Assembly: GCA_050633445.1 (NCBI GenBank)
Contig: JBOEGN010000008.1
Coordinates: forward strand, 18,447 to 82,446
Source: Thalassobius sp050633445
Lineage (GTDB): Bacteria; Pseudomonadota; Alphaproteobacteria; Rhodobacterales; Rhodobacteraceae
DNA: 64,000 nt
Reading direction: 5' to 3'
A model generated the notes under the pieces. It was not told the origin of the DNA and did not search any database. It was given only the letters and a program-made list of their open reading frames with translations. Within the stretch, counting starts at the first letter, position 1. Each line of letters opens with the position of its first letter. Position numbers and translations under genes: made by a program. Below, one piece after another: positions 49,177 through 57,514 of this stretch.

Positions 49177-49782
49177 TCATTTCTGGCCGATTTTTGGCTC
49201 GGTCCCTTTGCGGATGCGGGCGATGTTGGCGCGGTGCGTCCAGAAAATCAGCAGGGTCAGAACCGCGCCCAGCGCGATCATGTGACCATAGCCAAACACC
49301 ACCATCCAGATCGAAGACAACGCAGCCGCCATCAGCGCCGAGAAGCTGGAGATCCGCACAATGAGCGCTGTCACCAGCCATGTGGCACAGGCCGCCAGAC
49401 CTACGGGCCAGGCCAGCCCCAGCAGCAGGCCAAGGAATGTCGCCACGCCCTTGCCGCCCTTGAATTTCAGCCAAATCGGAAAACAATGTCCCAGGAAAGC
49501 CATGCCGCCCGCCAGCTGAGCGGCGTCCTCGGCGGCAAAGGCACGGGCCAGCAGGACTGCGGCGGCTCCTTTACCGCCGTCCAGCAGCAGGGTCAGGAAC
49601 GCGGCCAATTTGTTGCCGGTCCGCAAGACGTTCGTCGCTCCGATGTTGCCCGACCCGATCGAGCGCAGATTGCCCAGCCCCATAGTCTTGGCCAGCACCA
49701 TCCCAAACGGGATCGACCCCAGCCCATAGCCAATCGCGGCCCAGAGCAGTAGCACAGTTTGCGCAGAGGTTAATTCAGGCAT
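49177..49782 (-). CDS. plsY: Acyl-phosphate glycerol-3-phosphate acyltransferase PlsY
   Basis: Inner-membrane enzyme that acylates glycerol-3-phosphate with acyl phosphate, starting phospholipid synthesis. The 201-residue protein has five or six helices and the three PlsY motifs: SGNIGATNVLRTGNK near 43-57, KFKGGKGVATFLG near 109-121 and the third region WTHRANIARIRKGTEPK near 178-194. ATG 49782 follows GGAGAG and shares one base with the upstream stop (TGATG), so it is coupled to the pyrC-like gene. Confidence 0.94.
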   Translation of the reverse strand: MPELTSAQTVLLLWAAIGYGLGSIPFGMVLAKTMGLGNLRSIGSGNIGATNVLRTGNKLAAFLTLLLDGGKGAAAVLLARAFAAEDAAQLAGGMAFLGHCFPIWLKFKGGKGVATFLGLLLGLAWPVGLAACATWLVTALIVRISSFSALMAAALSSIWMVVFGYGHMIALGAVLTLLIFWTHRANIARIRKGTEPKIGQK

Positions 49783-51062
49783 CACAGCTCTCCGAAGACT
49801 TGGGCGCCAGCGACAAAGGTTGCCAGAACCTTACCCTGCATCCGGGCTCCGTCAAACGGGGTGTTCTTGGATTTCGACAACAGCTTGGCACGATCCATGA
49901 CAAAGGGCGCGTCGGCGTCGAACAGCACCAGATCGGCGGGGGCACCGGTGGTCAGGCGGCCCCCAGGCAGGCCCAGTCGGCTCGCTGGGTTCAGCGACAT
50001 GGCGCGGAACAATTGCGGCAGGGTCAGATCACCCGCATGGTAAAGACGTAGGGCTGCGGGCAGCAGGGTTTCCAACCCGACGGCACCGGATGCGGCCTCT
50101 TCAAAGGGCAGGCGTTTGGATTCTTCGTCTTGCGGGGTGTGCATCGAGCAGATGATGTCGATCAGCCCGTTCCGCACCGCGTCAATAACGGCCATCCGAT
50201 CCTCTTCGGACCGCAGAGGCGGCTTGACCTTGAAAAAGGTGCGATAGTCCGCGACGTCCAACTCGTTCAGGGTCAGGTGGTGGATCGAGGTGCCGGCGGT
50301 GATGTCCAGCCCATTGCGTTTCGCGCGCTCCAGCGCTGGCAGGGCGCGGGCGGTGGTGATTTGGTCGGCGTGGTATTTCGCGCCGGTCATCTCCAACAGG
50401 GCGATGTCGCGGTCCAGCCCCATGCGTTCAGCCATGGGCGTGACGGCGGGCAGGCCGCGCAGCGAGGCGAATTTACCGCTTGTCACAGCCGCGCCCTTGG
50501 ACAGGATCGGTTCCTGCGGATGGGCGATTACCAGCGCGTCCAGAGACTTGGCATAGGTCAGCGCCCGGCTGAAAACCTTGGTGTTGGTGACCACGTTGTC
50601 ACCATCCGAAAAAGCAACGGCCCCGGCATCCAGCAAGAAGCCCAGCTCGGTCATTTCGCGGCCATCGCGGTTCTTGGTCAGCGCGGCGATGGGAACAACA
50701 TTGACCGGCGTTGCCTCTTGCGCGCGGCGGGTCGCGAATTCCAGCGTTTCTGGGCTGTCGATAGCGGGCAGAGTGTCAGGGCGGGTGACAATGGTGGTGA
50801 CGCCGCCAGCGGCTGCGGCTTGCCCTGCGGACTTGAAGGATTCCTTGTGCCGCTCACCCGGTTCGCAGACTTTCACGCCGATATCGACAATGCCAGGGGC
50901 CAGGTATTTACCGCGCCCGTCGATCATGTTGACCCCCTCGGGGATCGCAATCTCGGCACCATGGGCGGCGATTTTTCCGTCCTTCAGCAGGATCGAGCCA
51001 TGTTCGATCGCGCTGGCTTCGGGGTCGATCATGTGGACGTTGGTGATCAGGGTCGTGGTCAT
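49782..51062 (-). CDS. Dihydroorotase-like protein lacking metal ligands (PyrC'/PyrX)
   Basis: A 426-residue amidohydrolase-fold protein of the type I dihydroorotase family, but with the active site eroded. The usual D-x-H-x-H metal motif reads D60-I-G-V-K64 (PGIVDIGVKVCEPGE), and the late catalytic block normally TDHAPH reads SMHTPQ near 302-307. The fold motifs are otherwise good (GGVTTIVTRPDT, ITAGTSIHHLTL, AASGAVGLETLLP). Non-catalytic dihydroorotase partners that support PyrB assembly are known in other bacteria, and pyrB is upstream in this cluster. It probably acts as a structural subunit of aspartate carbamoyltransferase; a working dihydroorotase must be encoded elsewhere. Overlaps the upstream gene by four bases. 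Confidence 0.87.
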   Translation of the reverse strand: MTTTLITNVHMIDPEASAIEHGSILLKDGKIAAHGAEIAIPEGVNMIDGRGKYLAPGIVDIGVKVCEPGERHKESFKSAGQAAAAGGVTTIVTRPDTLPAIDSPETLEFATRRAQEATPVNVVPIAALTKNRDGREMTELGFLLDAGAVAFSDGDNVVTNTKVFSRALTYAKSLDALVIAHPQEPILSKGAAVTSGKFASLRGLPAVTPMAERMGLDRDIALLEMTGAKYHADQITTARALPALERAKRNGLDITAGTSIHHLTLNELDVADYRTFFKVKPPLRSEEDRMAVIDAVRNGLIDIICSMHTPQDEESKRLPFEEAASGAVGLETLLPAALRLYHAGDLTLPQLFRAMSLNPASRLGLPGGRLTTGAPADLVLFDADAPFVMDRAKLLSKSKNTPFDGARMQGKVLATFVAGAQVFGEL

Positions 51063-51526
51063 GCGTTCTTCCCCTCAAGTGCTTGGGTCAGGGCCGCGTC
51101 CAGCGCGGTCATGTTTTCGGCGGCAACGGGCCAGGCCAGGCTCCAGGTGCGCATAATCCCGGTTTGACTGTTCAGGCGCAACACGCCCGGCAAGTTCAGC
51201 GCAGTGCGGATCGGGCCGCGTGTCAGGGTGTAGTCGACGGTAGTGCCAAACAAAAGGGCTTGCTCGATCGTGCCTTGGGTACGGATGGCCTGTTTGGCCG
51301 AGATTTCGAACCGGGTGCGGTGGCGGTCAATGAAGTGTGTCACCAGCCAGGGCATCGCAATCAACAGCACCCCGATCACGACGGCGGGGGCCAGGGCCTC
51401 GTATCGCATCGCCAGGCCAAACCCGCCCAAGACACCCAGAATGGCGGGCATCGGTCCCTTGGCGGTCAGCCCGTAAATGGGGTGGGCGGACACCACCTCG
51501 TTCAATGTCTGAGACCAGAGCGTCAT
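51059..51526 (-). CDS. Small membrane protein in the pyrB-pyrC' cluster
   Basis: A 155-residue protein with two adjacent hydrophobic helices (about 25-60), then a soluble part with FEISAKQAIRTQGTIEQALLFG near 74-95, a pattern like the strand after the helices in bacterial PH-domain membrane proteins. It overlaps both neighbours by four bases. Function unknown; the place inside the pyrimidine cluster may only reflect operon history. Confidence 0.65.
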   Translation of the reverse strand: MTLWSQTLNEVVSAHPIYGLTAKGPMPAILGVLGGFGLAMRYEALAPAVVIGVLLIAMPWLVTHFIDRHRTRFEISAKQAIRTQGTIEQALLFGTTVDYTLTRGPIRTALNLPGVLRLNSQTGIMRTWSLAWPVAAENMTALDAALTQALEGKNA

Positions 51527-52056
51527 GCGTGGGTTTCCTGTCGATCAGTGCGTTGAATGTCACGCATCAGGTTATAGACGGTGCGACCATCCGAGATACG
51601 CTCAAACCCGATACGGCGCGTCTGCGTGCGGCGTTTGCGACGAAAATCCTCGCTGGCGAAAAAGATCGAGGTTAACGGACCTTCCTCGAAGGACAAAGAG
51701 CTTTGGGCCGTGATCGGATAGCTGTTGAGTCGGCGGCTGGACCAGGGGAAATCAGTCGCGATGAAAGCCCGCTGATTGGACAGGGAATACCATGTGTGAT
51801 GCGCCTGAATGCCCGGCCAAAACATGCCGCTGCCCATGACGCCGATCCCGGCAAAGAAATGGATCAGCCCGAACATCCAGAAAATCCCACCCGTTTGCGC
51901 GGCCCCGATCATCCAGACCACTGCGAAACCGCAAAAAATCAGCCCAAAAATCAGTTTCCCGATTGCCTTGGGCGTAATAATCAGGCCGACATCCGGGCGG
52001 CCTTGCCACAAGATTTCCTCGCCGTCATTCAGGATGCCGTTCCAGCCTTGGGTCAT
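51523..52056 (-). CDS. Bacterial PH-domain membrane protein
   Basis: A 177-residue protein that begins with the bPH signature GEEILWQGRPDVG near 12-24, then has two hydrophobic helices (about 33-52 and 56-80), then YSLSNQRAFIATDF near 93-106, the 'Y.lTnqR.i' strand that marks YdbS/bPH2 domains. The C-terminal part is basic with a RRKRRTQTRR patch. It overlaps neighbours by four bases on each side. Bacterial PH domains have poorly known roles, possibly in membrane or complex assembly. Confidence 0.72.
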   Translation of the reverse strand: MTQGWNGILNDGEEILWQGRPDVGLIITPKAIGKLIFGLIFCGFAVVWMIGAAQTGGIFWMFGLIHFFAGIGVMGSGMFWPGIQAHHTWYSLSNQRAFIATDFPWSSRRLNSYPITAQSSLSFEEGPLTSIFFASEDFRRKRRTQTRRIGFERISDGRTVYNLMRDIQRTDRQETHA

Positions 52057-52493
52057 GGACGCCCCCCGGATTGGACGCGTTCGATCGCCGCCCGCGTGGC
52101 GGGTTTATCACCCAGATATTTCAGCAGATGTTTGTCACCAGATTGCGTGACGACCTGCAACGCAGATCCTAACGAGCGGATTTCCTTGATCTCGGACAGG
52201 CGGACGTTGCGGTTCTGCGGCCCCAGTAAGCGTTGGTTGGTTAGATCCCAGCGCGCCTTAAGCTCGTCCGAGGCCACATAGAACGCCCGCACAGCGATTG
52301 CAGCCAAACCGCCAATCGCACCGGTCCAGACATGTGGATTGCCCATGAAAAACAGGATTGCCATGCCGACAGCCATCGCCAAAGCAGCCATCCAGGCGTG
52401 ATCGCGCCAATAGGTCGAGCGATCCGGATGGATTTGCAGCAGCAATTCCTCGGCGTTCTGAAGCTCGTAGTTGGGGGTGAGGGAACCGTACAT
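52053..52493 (-). CDS. Bacterial PH-domain membrane protein
   Basis: A 146-residue protein with EELLLQIHPDRSTYWR near 14-29, two hydrophobic helices (about 31-67), and the bPH strand WDLTNQRLLGPQNRNVRLSE near 82-101 followed by a GD-rich end. It is similar in plan to the neighbour at 51523, suggesting an old duplication. ATG 52493 is right next to the upstream stop (52495); the long upstream in-frame extension lies in the previous gene and is rejected. Confidence 0.75.
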   Translation of the reverse strand: MYGSLTPNYELQNAEELLLQIHPDRSTYWRDHAWMAALAMAVGMAILFFMGNPHVWTGAIGGLAAIAVRAFYVASDELKARWDLTNQRLLGPQNRNVRLSEIKEIRSLGSALQVVTQSGDKHLLKYLGDKPATRAAIERVQSGGRP

Positions 52494-52494
52494 G

Positions 52495-53043
52495 TCAGCC
52501 TCCGAAGGGCGAGAGCAAGAAGATAAGGGCGCCGATTGCAATCCCGGCCAGAGGTAAAATCCAGCCCAGCCAGCGGGGGAATTTCGGCGGTTCTGCGGGG
52601 CCAGTATCGCCCAAAATGCCCTTAGCCGCATCCGAAGGCAGCGGCGCCAGGTCCAGTTCAGGTCGCGGTTCCGACCAGGTGCCCAGCCAGCGCAACGGGT
52701 GATGCAGACGCAGGGTTTGCGCCTTGCCACGAAACGCCGAGGACGAGATCAGGGCCACAATCCCGCGGACGTTGTTCAGCACGGTGCGATCATCCCTCAG
52801 GTCTTCGGGGGAGATGTTGTAAGCTTCGGTCAGATAGGTCGCGAGGCCCATGTCATCCAGTTGTTTAACGGGGAAGATTTCCACGTAAGACGGGTTCAGA
52901 TCAAAGATGCCCAGGGCAGAAATCAGCGGCCAGCCCTCTCGTTCGAAATCGGCAAAATCCTCGATCTCTTCGGGGGGCAGATCCACCGCGAACAGGCGCA
53001 CAACGCCGGTTTCCTTTGCCGGAACCTCGATCCGGTCGCTCAC
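52495..53043 (-). CDS. Hypothetical tail-anchored protein next to pyrB
   Basis: A 182-residue protein: a soluble part of about 150 residues with no motif I recognise (VRLFAVDLPPEEIEDFAD near 15-32, LNNVRGIVALISSSAFRGKA near 88-107) and a single hydrophobic helix at the very end (about 158-178), so it is probably tail-anchored. It overlaps pyrB by four bases. The name 'aspartate carbamoyltransferase' sometimes attached to such genes by neighbourhood is not supported by the sequence. Confidence 0.65.
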   Translation of the reverse strand: MSDRIEVPAKETGVVRLFAVDLPPEEIEDFADFEREGWPLISALGIFDLNPSYVEIFPVKQLDDMGLATYLTEAYNISPEDLRDDRTVLNNVRGIVALISSSAFRGKAQTLRLHHPLRWLGTWSEPRPELDLAPLPSDAAKGILGDTGPAEPPKFPRWLGWILPLAGIAIGALIFLLSPFGG

Positions 53044-53996
53044 GCCATCACCTCGGTTGCGCGGCGGGATTCGCGCAGGTTGCGGGCCAGCAGGTCCATC
53101 GCGGCCATGCGCACAGCGACGCCCATTTCCACCTGTTCCTGAATCACGGATCGGTTGATGTCATCGGCGATCTCGCCGTCGATTTCCACACCGCGGTTCA
53201 TCGGGCCGGGATGCATGACGATCGCATCATCTTTGGCATAGCTCAGCTTATCCGCGTCCAGACCATAGCGGTGGTAATATTCGCGTTCCGAGGGGATAAA
53301 GCCCCCGTCCATGCGCTCACGTTGCAGGCGCAGCATCATGACCACGTCCACGTCCTGAAGCCCCTCGCGCATGTCGTGATAAACCTCGCAGCCGAACTGG
53401 TCGATCTGGCTGGGCATCAGCGTCGGTGGGCCGACCAGGCGGATGCGGTTCTCCATCTTGCCCAGCAGGATCAGGTTTGACCGGGCCACTCGCGAATGGG
53501 CGATGTCGCCGCAAATCGCGATGTTTAGCCGGTGCAAGCGGCCCTTGGCGCGGCGAATGGTCAGCGCGTCCAACAGGGCCTGCGTGGGGTGTTCGTGTTT
53601 GCCGTCGCCAGCATTCAGCACAGCGCAGTTCACCTTCTGCGCCAGCAGGTCCACGGCACCGGAATGCGGGTGACGCACCACCAGCAGATCGGGGTGCATC
53701 GCGTTCAGCGTCAGCGCCGTGTCGATCAGGGTTTCCCCCTTTTTGATCGAGGACGCCTGCATCGCCATGTTCATCACATCCGCGCCCAGACGCTTGCCTG
53801 CCAGCTCGAAACTGGCCTGCGTGCGGGTCGAGTTTTCGAAGAACATGTTGATCTGCGTCAGCCCGGCCAACGCGTCGGAATGTTTGACATCACGGCGGTT
53901 CAGATCGACGTATTGATCGGCCAGGTCCAGAATGGCGGTGATCTCGGTCGGGTGGAGGGGCTCGATCCCCAGAAGATGCTTTTGCGTGAACGTCAT
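53040..53996 (-). CDS. pyrB: Aspartate carbamoyltransferase catalytic subunit
   Basis: Condenses carbamoyl phosphate with aspartate, the committed step of pyrimidine synthesis. The 318-residue protein has the carbamoyl-phosphate motif FENSTRTQASFE near 53-64, KHEHPTQALLDALTIRR near 133-149 and MHPGPMNRGVEI near 270-281. No pyrI follows; instead the dihydroorotase-like PyrC' is in the same cluster, as in PyrB/PyrC' complexes. First gene of a six-gene, mostly overlapping array ending with plsY. Confidence 0.96.
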   Translation of the reverse strand: MTFTQKHLLGIEPLHPTEITAILDLADQYVDLNRRDVKHSDALAGLTQINMFFENSTRTQASFELAGKRLGADVMNMAMQASSIKKGETLIDTALTLNAMHPDLLVVRHPHSGAVDLLAQKVNCAVLNAGDGKHEHPTQALLDALTIRRAKGRLHRLNIAICGDIAHSRVARSNLILLGKMENRIRLVGPPTLMPSQIDQFGCEVYHDMREGLQDVDVVMMLRLQRERMDGGFIPSEREYYHRYGLDADKLSYAKDDAIVMHPGPMNRGVEIDGEIADDINRSVIQEQVEMGVAVRMAAMDLLARNLRESRRATEVMA

Positions 53997-54122
53997 CGCC
54001 GCCTCCAGATTTGCTTGATCTGCTTATATGTGGGGCCATGGCGGGGGGCAAGATAAGGCAGTGCCGCAGAGGCCCGATTTGCTGCCTTTCACAGCCGTGC
54101 AGGCCGGGATAGGGTTGGGCGC

Positions 54123-54917
54123 ATGGAATCGGCGATGGACTATCATACGGCGCTTGCCCTTTTAGAGTGGCAGATCGAGCTGGGCGCAGACGAGGCGCTG
54201 GCCGATGCCCCTATTGATCGCTATGCCGTCGCCGAAGAGGCACGCAAGCAGGCCGAAGCTGCTCCGGTGCCGAAAAAGGGCCAACCGCCGGCCCCTGTGC
54301 CCAAGCCCAAGATTGACCCGGTAGCCGTGGCCAAGGACATGGCCGCGCGGGTGCGGTCTTTGGACGAGCTGCGCGCCGCTATGCAACAGTTTGACCATTG
54401 CGAGCTGAAACGCGGTGCCCGGAACCTGGTGTTCTGTGATGGCCATGCCGCAGCCCGCGTGATGATCATCGGCGAGGCTCCGGGCAGGGATGAGGACCGT
54501 GAAGGCCGCCCCTTCGTGGGCCGCGCCGGGCAGTTGCTGGACAGGATGCTGGATGCGATCGGGATGGATCGCCGTTCCGAAGACGCCGCAAAGGCGGTCT
54601 ATATCACGAACGTGCTGCCTTGGCGCCCACCACAAAACCGAGACCCCAAACCCGAGGAAATCCAGATGCTGCTGCCGTTCCTGCGCAAGCATGTGGAACT
54701 GGTGAAGCCGGAAGTCGTTGTTTTGATGGGCAATATCTCGTGTCAGGCGGGGCTGGGCAAACGCGGCATCACCCGTCTGCGCGGCAACTGGGCCGAGGCT
54801 TTTGGCGCCCCCGCGCTGCCCATGTTCCACCCGGCCTATCTGCTGCGCCAACCCCATGCAAAACGCGAAGCATGGGCGGATTTGCTAAGCTTGAAGGCGC
54901 GGCTTGAGGGGCTGTAA
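54123..54917 (+). CDS. Uracil-DNA glycosylase (family 4-like)
   Basis: Removes uracil from DNA. The 264-residue protein has an Ala/Pro/Lys-rich N-terminal extension (about 1-75), then the UDG fold: GEAPGRDEDREGRPFVGRAG near 118-137 (family 4 motif GEAPG), ITNVLPWRPPQNRDPKPEEI near 161-180 and FHPAYLLRQPHAK near 236-248. Cysteines near the start of the domain (HCELKRGARNLVF) and in GNISCQAGLG could bind the family's Fe-S cluster. Its stop overlaps the LysE start (TAATG). Confidence 0.9.
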   Translation: MESAMDYHTALALLEWQIELGADEALADAPIDRYAVAEEARKQAEAAPVPKKGQPPAPVPKPKIDPVAVAKDMAARVRSLDELRAAMQQFDHCELKRGARNLVFCDGHAAARVMIIGEAPGRDEDREGRPFVGRAGQLLDRMLDAIGMDRRSEDAAKAVYITNVLPWRPPQNRDPKPEEIQMLLPFLRKHVELVKPEVVVLMGNISCQAGLGKRGITRLRGNWAEAFGAPALPMFHPAYLLRQPHAKREAWADLLSLKARLEGL

Positions 54918-55456
54918 TGGACCCGATCACCCTGTTGGCTTTCGTCCCCGCCGCGTTGGCGCTGAACCTGACACCGGGCGCGGATATGATGTTCTGCTTG
55001 GGCCAGGGGCTGCGCAGCGGGCCGGGCCCCGCCATCGCCGCCAGCGGAGGCATCGCGATGGGCGGATTCGTACATGCCTTGGCGGCCGGATTAGGGCTCA
55101 GCGCCGTTGTCTCGGCCATGCCGGGGGCGTTTGATGTCATTCGTTGGATCGGCGTGGGTTACTTGTTGTGGCTGGCCTGGCAATCGTTGCGCGCCGGCCC
55201 CACAGGCGGCTCGGTGCCGGGCGTTTCTGCCCGCCGCGCCCTTGCCCAAGGGTTCATCGTCAACCTGACCAACCCCAAGGTGATCCTNNNNNNNNNNNNN
55301 NNNNNNNNNNNNNNNNNNNNNNNNNNNNNNNNNNNNNNNNNCGGGATTGGCCGCAGGCTGACCGGGGACGCCCGATTTGCCACATGGCTGGGCCGGATCA
55401 GCGCAGGCATATTCGTGGGATTGGCGGCGCGTTTGGCGTTGATGCAGAGGGGATAG
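54917..55456 (+). CDS. LysE family transporter, interrupted by an assembly gap
   Basis: Inner-membrane exporter of the LysE/RhtB family (amino acids and derivatives). The N-terminal block LNLTPGADMMFCLGQGLRSG near 15-34 and GFIVNLTNPKVI near 112-123 are family motifs, and the C-terminal helix after the gap fits. A run of 54 N (55288-55341) removes the middle. With 18 codons allowed for the gap the protein would be 179 residues, while the family is usually about 205, so the real gap is probably longer by roughly 25 codons though in the same frame. Confidence 0.85.
   Translation: MDPITLLAFVPAALALNLTPGADMMFCLGQGLRSGPGPAIAASGGIAMGGFVHALAAGLGLSAVVSAMPGAFDVIRWIGVGYLLWLAWQSLRAGPTGGSVPGVSARRALAQGFIVNLTNPKVIXXXXXXXXXXXXXXXXXXXGIGRRLTGDARFATWLGRISAGIFVGLAARLALMQRG
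55288..55341. other. Assembly gap (54 N) inside the LysE gene
   Basis: Unknown bases; the true length is probably larger (see the LysE entry). Confidence 0.99.
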
Positions 55457-55458
55457 AC

Positions 55459-55955
55459 ATGGCGCGGATCGACGACAGCAAAGAGTTCATTCCGGTGCGG
55501 ATCGCGGTTCTGACGGTCTCGGATACGCGGGGGCTGGATCAGGATAAATCCGGGCAGACCTTGGTGGATCGGCTGCAAGGGGCGGGGCACATTCTGGCGG
55601 ATCGGCAGATCATCCGGGACGAGCGGGACCAGATCGCTGACCAGCTGCGNNNNNNNNNNNNNNNNNNNNNNNNGTCACGGTCGAGGCGCATCGCGACGTC
55701 TATGAAAAAGAAATCGACGCGTTTGGCACGGTGTTCACCATAGTCTCGATGCAAAAGATCGGGACATCCGCAGTTCAAAGCCGCGCGACGGGCGGGGTGG
55801 CAGGCGGCACTTACCTGTTTGCTTTGCCCGGCAGCAGTGGCGCCTGCAAAGACGCGTGGGACGAGATCCTGCAATACCAGCTGGATTACCGCCATATGCC
55901 TTGCAACTTTGTCGAAATTTTCCCACGTCTTGAAGAACATAAGCGACGGAAATAG
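55459..55955 (+). CDS. moaB: Molybdenum cofactor biosynthesis protein B, interrupted by an assembly gap
   Basis: MoaB/MogA-type molybdopterin-binding protein that adenylylates or handles molybdopterin. Before the gap: IAVLTVSDTRGLDQDKSGQT near 15-34. After the gap: VTVEAHRDVYEKEIDAFGTV, MQKIGTSAVQSRATGG and ALPGSSGACKDAWDEIL. The conserved STGGTG segment falls inside the N run (55650-55673). As printed, the two halves are not in the same frame: 24 N cannot be right, and about 70 missing bases would restore both the frame and the family length. The gene is therefore probably intact in the organism. Confidence 0.87.
55650..55673. other. Assembly gap (24 N) inside moaB
   Basis: Unknown bases with a length inconsistent with the reading frame (see the moaB entry). 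Confidence 0.99.
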
Positions 55956-56053
55956 CCGGGCCTGTCGTAACAGGCTTGTGCCTTGGCAAAATGTCATATG
56001 CCGCTAGGTTTATGTGTCAGCCCAAAATGGGCCTGCAAAAAGGGTAGTTACTG

Positions 56054-57511
56054 ATGCGATTCTTGCGCCAAAGCTTGACCGGTTTGTTCCTGGTGGCCGT
56101 GACTTTGGGCCTTCTGGTCTATGCCGGCTCGATGGTTTTTGACGCCCTCCAAGAACGCATGTCCCGCGAGGCACGTGCGCCGCAGATTCGGGAACGGATC
56201 TTTGCTGTGAATGTGGTGCCTGCCGTGCCCGGAACTGTGCGGCCCGAACTGTCGGCTTACGGCGAGGTGCAGTCGCTGCGCACTCTGGAAATTCGCGCCG
56301 CTGTTCGTGGCACCGTGATCGAACTGGCTGACGGTTTTGCCGAGGGTGGATTGGTCACAGCCGGGGACGTTTTGGTGCGCATTGACCCCGCAGATGCCAA
56401 GGACGCTCTGGACCGTGCCGAGGCGGATCATCTGGACGCCGAACTTGAAACCCGCGAGGCCGCGCGGGCGCTGGAGCTGGCGCGAGACGAACTGGCGGCA
56501 ACCAAGGAACAAGCTGCGTTGCGTGAACGGGCCTTTAAGCGGGCGCAGGATCTGGCCGCGCGTGGCGTCGCAACCGAGGCGACGGTGGAAACAGCTGAGC
56601 TTGCCGCCTCCTCGGCGCGTCAAACAGTGGTATCACGCCGTCAGTCGCTGGCGCAGGCCGAGGCGCGTGTCAATCAGGCGTCAACAAAACTGAACCGCGC
56701 GGGCATTGCCCTGGCCGAGGCCGAACGGACCCTTGCTGACACGGTTATTCAGGCTGAATTTGATGGCAGTCTGAGCAATGTGAACGTGGTGCAGGGGGGG
56801 CTGGTCTCGCAGAACGAAGTGCTGGCCAAGCTGGTGGACGGCAACGCGCTGGAGGTTTCGTTCCGTATCTCGACGCCGCAATACGCCCGGCTGCTGGATG
56901 ACAGCGGACAGCTGGCGAAATCGCCGGTCACGGTCGTGCTGAACCTCTATGGGGAAAACCTGACGGCCAACGGGCAAATTGTCCGCGACAGTGCCGCCGT
57001 TGGCGAAGGGCAGACCGGCCGTTTGATTTTTGCGCGGTTGGCGCAGTCTCGGGGGTTGAAACCCGGAGATTTCGTCAGTGTTGCTGTACAGGAACCGCCG
57101 ATCGAGCGGGTGGTGCGCTTGCCTGCGACGGCGCTTGATGCTGCGGATCGGGTGCTTGTTCTGGGCGAGGGCGACAGGCTGCAATCGGTCGATGTCCGCC
57201 TGATCCGACGTCAGGGCGATGACGTTCTGGTGCGGTCTGCGGACCTGCTGGGTCGCGAGGTGGTGGCAGAGCGCTCTCCATTGCTCGGCGTGGGTATCAA
57301 AGTTCGCCCATTGCGGGGCGAGGCCGCAACCACCATCGAAGAACCCGAGATGGTCGAACTGACAGATGAACGCCGTGCCAAGTTGGTGGCCTTTGTCGAG
57401 GCAAATACCCGAATGCCGGCTGATATCCGAACGCGACTGCTGCGCGGATTGGAAAAGGATAAAGTGCCGGCGGCAATGGTCGAACGGCTCGAATCCCGGA
57501 TGGGAGGCTGA
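56054..57511 (+). CDS. RND efflux periplasmic adaptor (membrane fusion protein)
   Basis: A 485-residue HlyD/AcrA-type adaptor that links an RND pump to an outer-membrane channel. An N-terminal membrane anchor (about 8-32) is followed by the lipoyl half-motifs (LEIRAAVRGTVIELADGFAE near 77-96; DTVIQAEFDGSLSNVNVVQG near 226-245), a long alpha-hairpin coiled coil (about 118-215) and beta-barrel domains. The C-terminal 60 residues are an extra helical segment (LTDERRAKLVAFVEANTRM and on). Three bases separate it from the permease gene. No TolC-type gene is nearby. Confidence 0.9.
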   Translation: MRFLRQSLTGLFLVAVTLGLLVYAGSMVFDALQERMSREARAPQIRERIFAVNVVPAVPGTVRPELSAYGEVQSLRTLEIRAAVRGTVIELADGFAEGGLVTAGDVLVRIDPADAKDALDRAEADHLDAELETREAARALELARDELAATKEQAALRERAFKRAQDLAARGVATEATVETAELAASSARQTVVSRRQSLAQAEARVNQASTKLNRAGIALAEAERTLADTVIQAEFDGSLSNVNVVQGGLVSQNEVLAKLVDGNALEVSFRISTPQYARLLDDSGQLAKSPVTVVLNLYGENLTANGQIVRDSAAVGEGQTGRLIFARLAQSRGLKPGDFVSVAVQEPPIERVVRLPATALDAADRVLVLGEGDRLQSVDVRLIRRQGDDVLVRSADLLGREVVAERSPLLGVGIKVRPLRGEAATTIEEPEMVELTDERRAKLVAFVEANTRMPADIRTRLLRGLEKDKVPAAMVERLESRMGG

Positions 57512-57514
57512 TCC

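Noticed and set aside
52495..53043. A second aspartate carbamoyltransferase gene
   Set aside because: It has no carbamoyl-phosphate or aspartate motifs; it merely neighbours pyrB.
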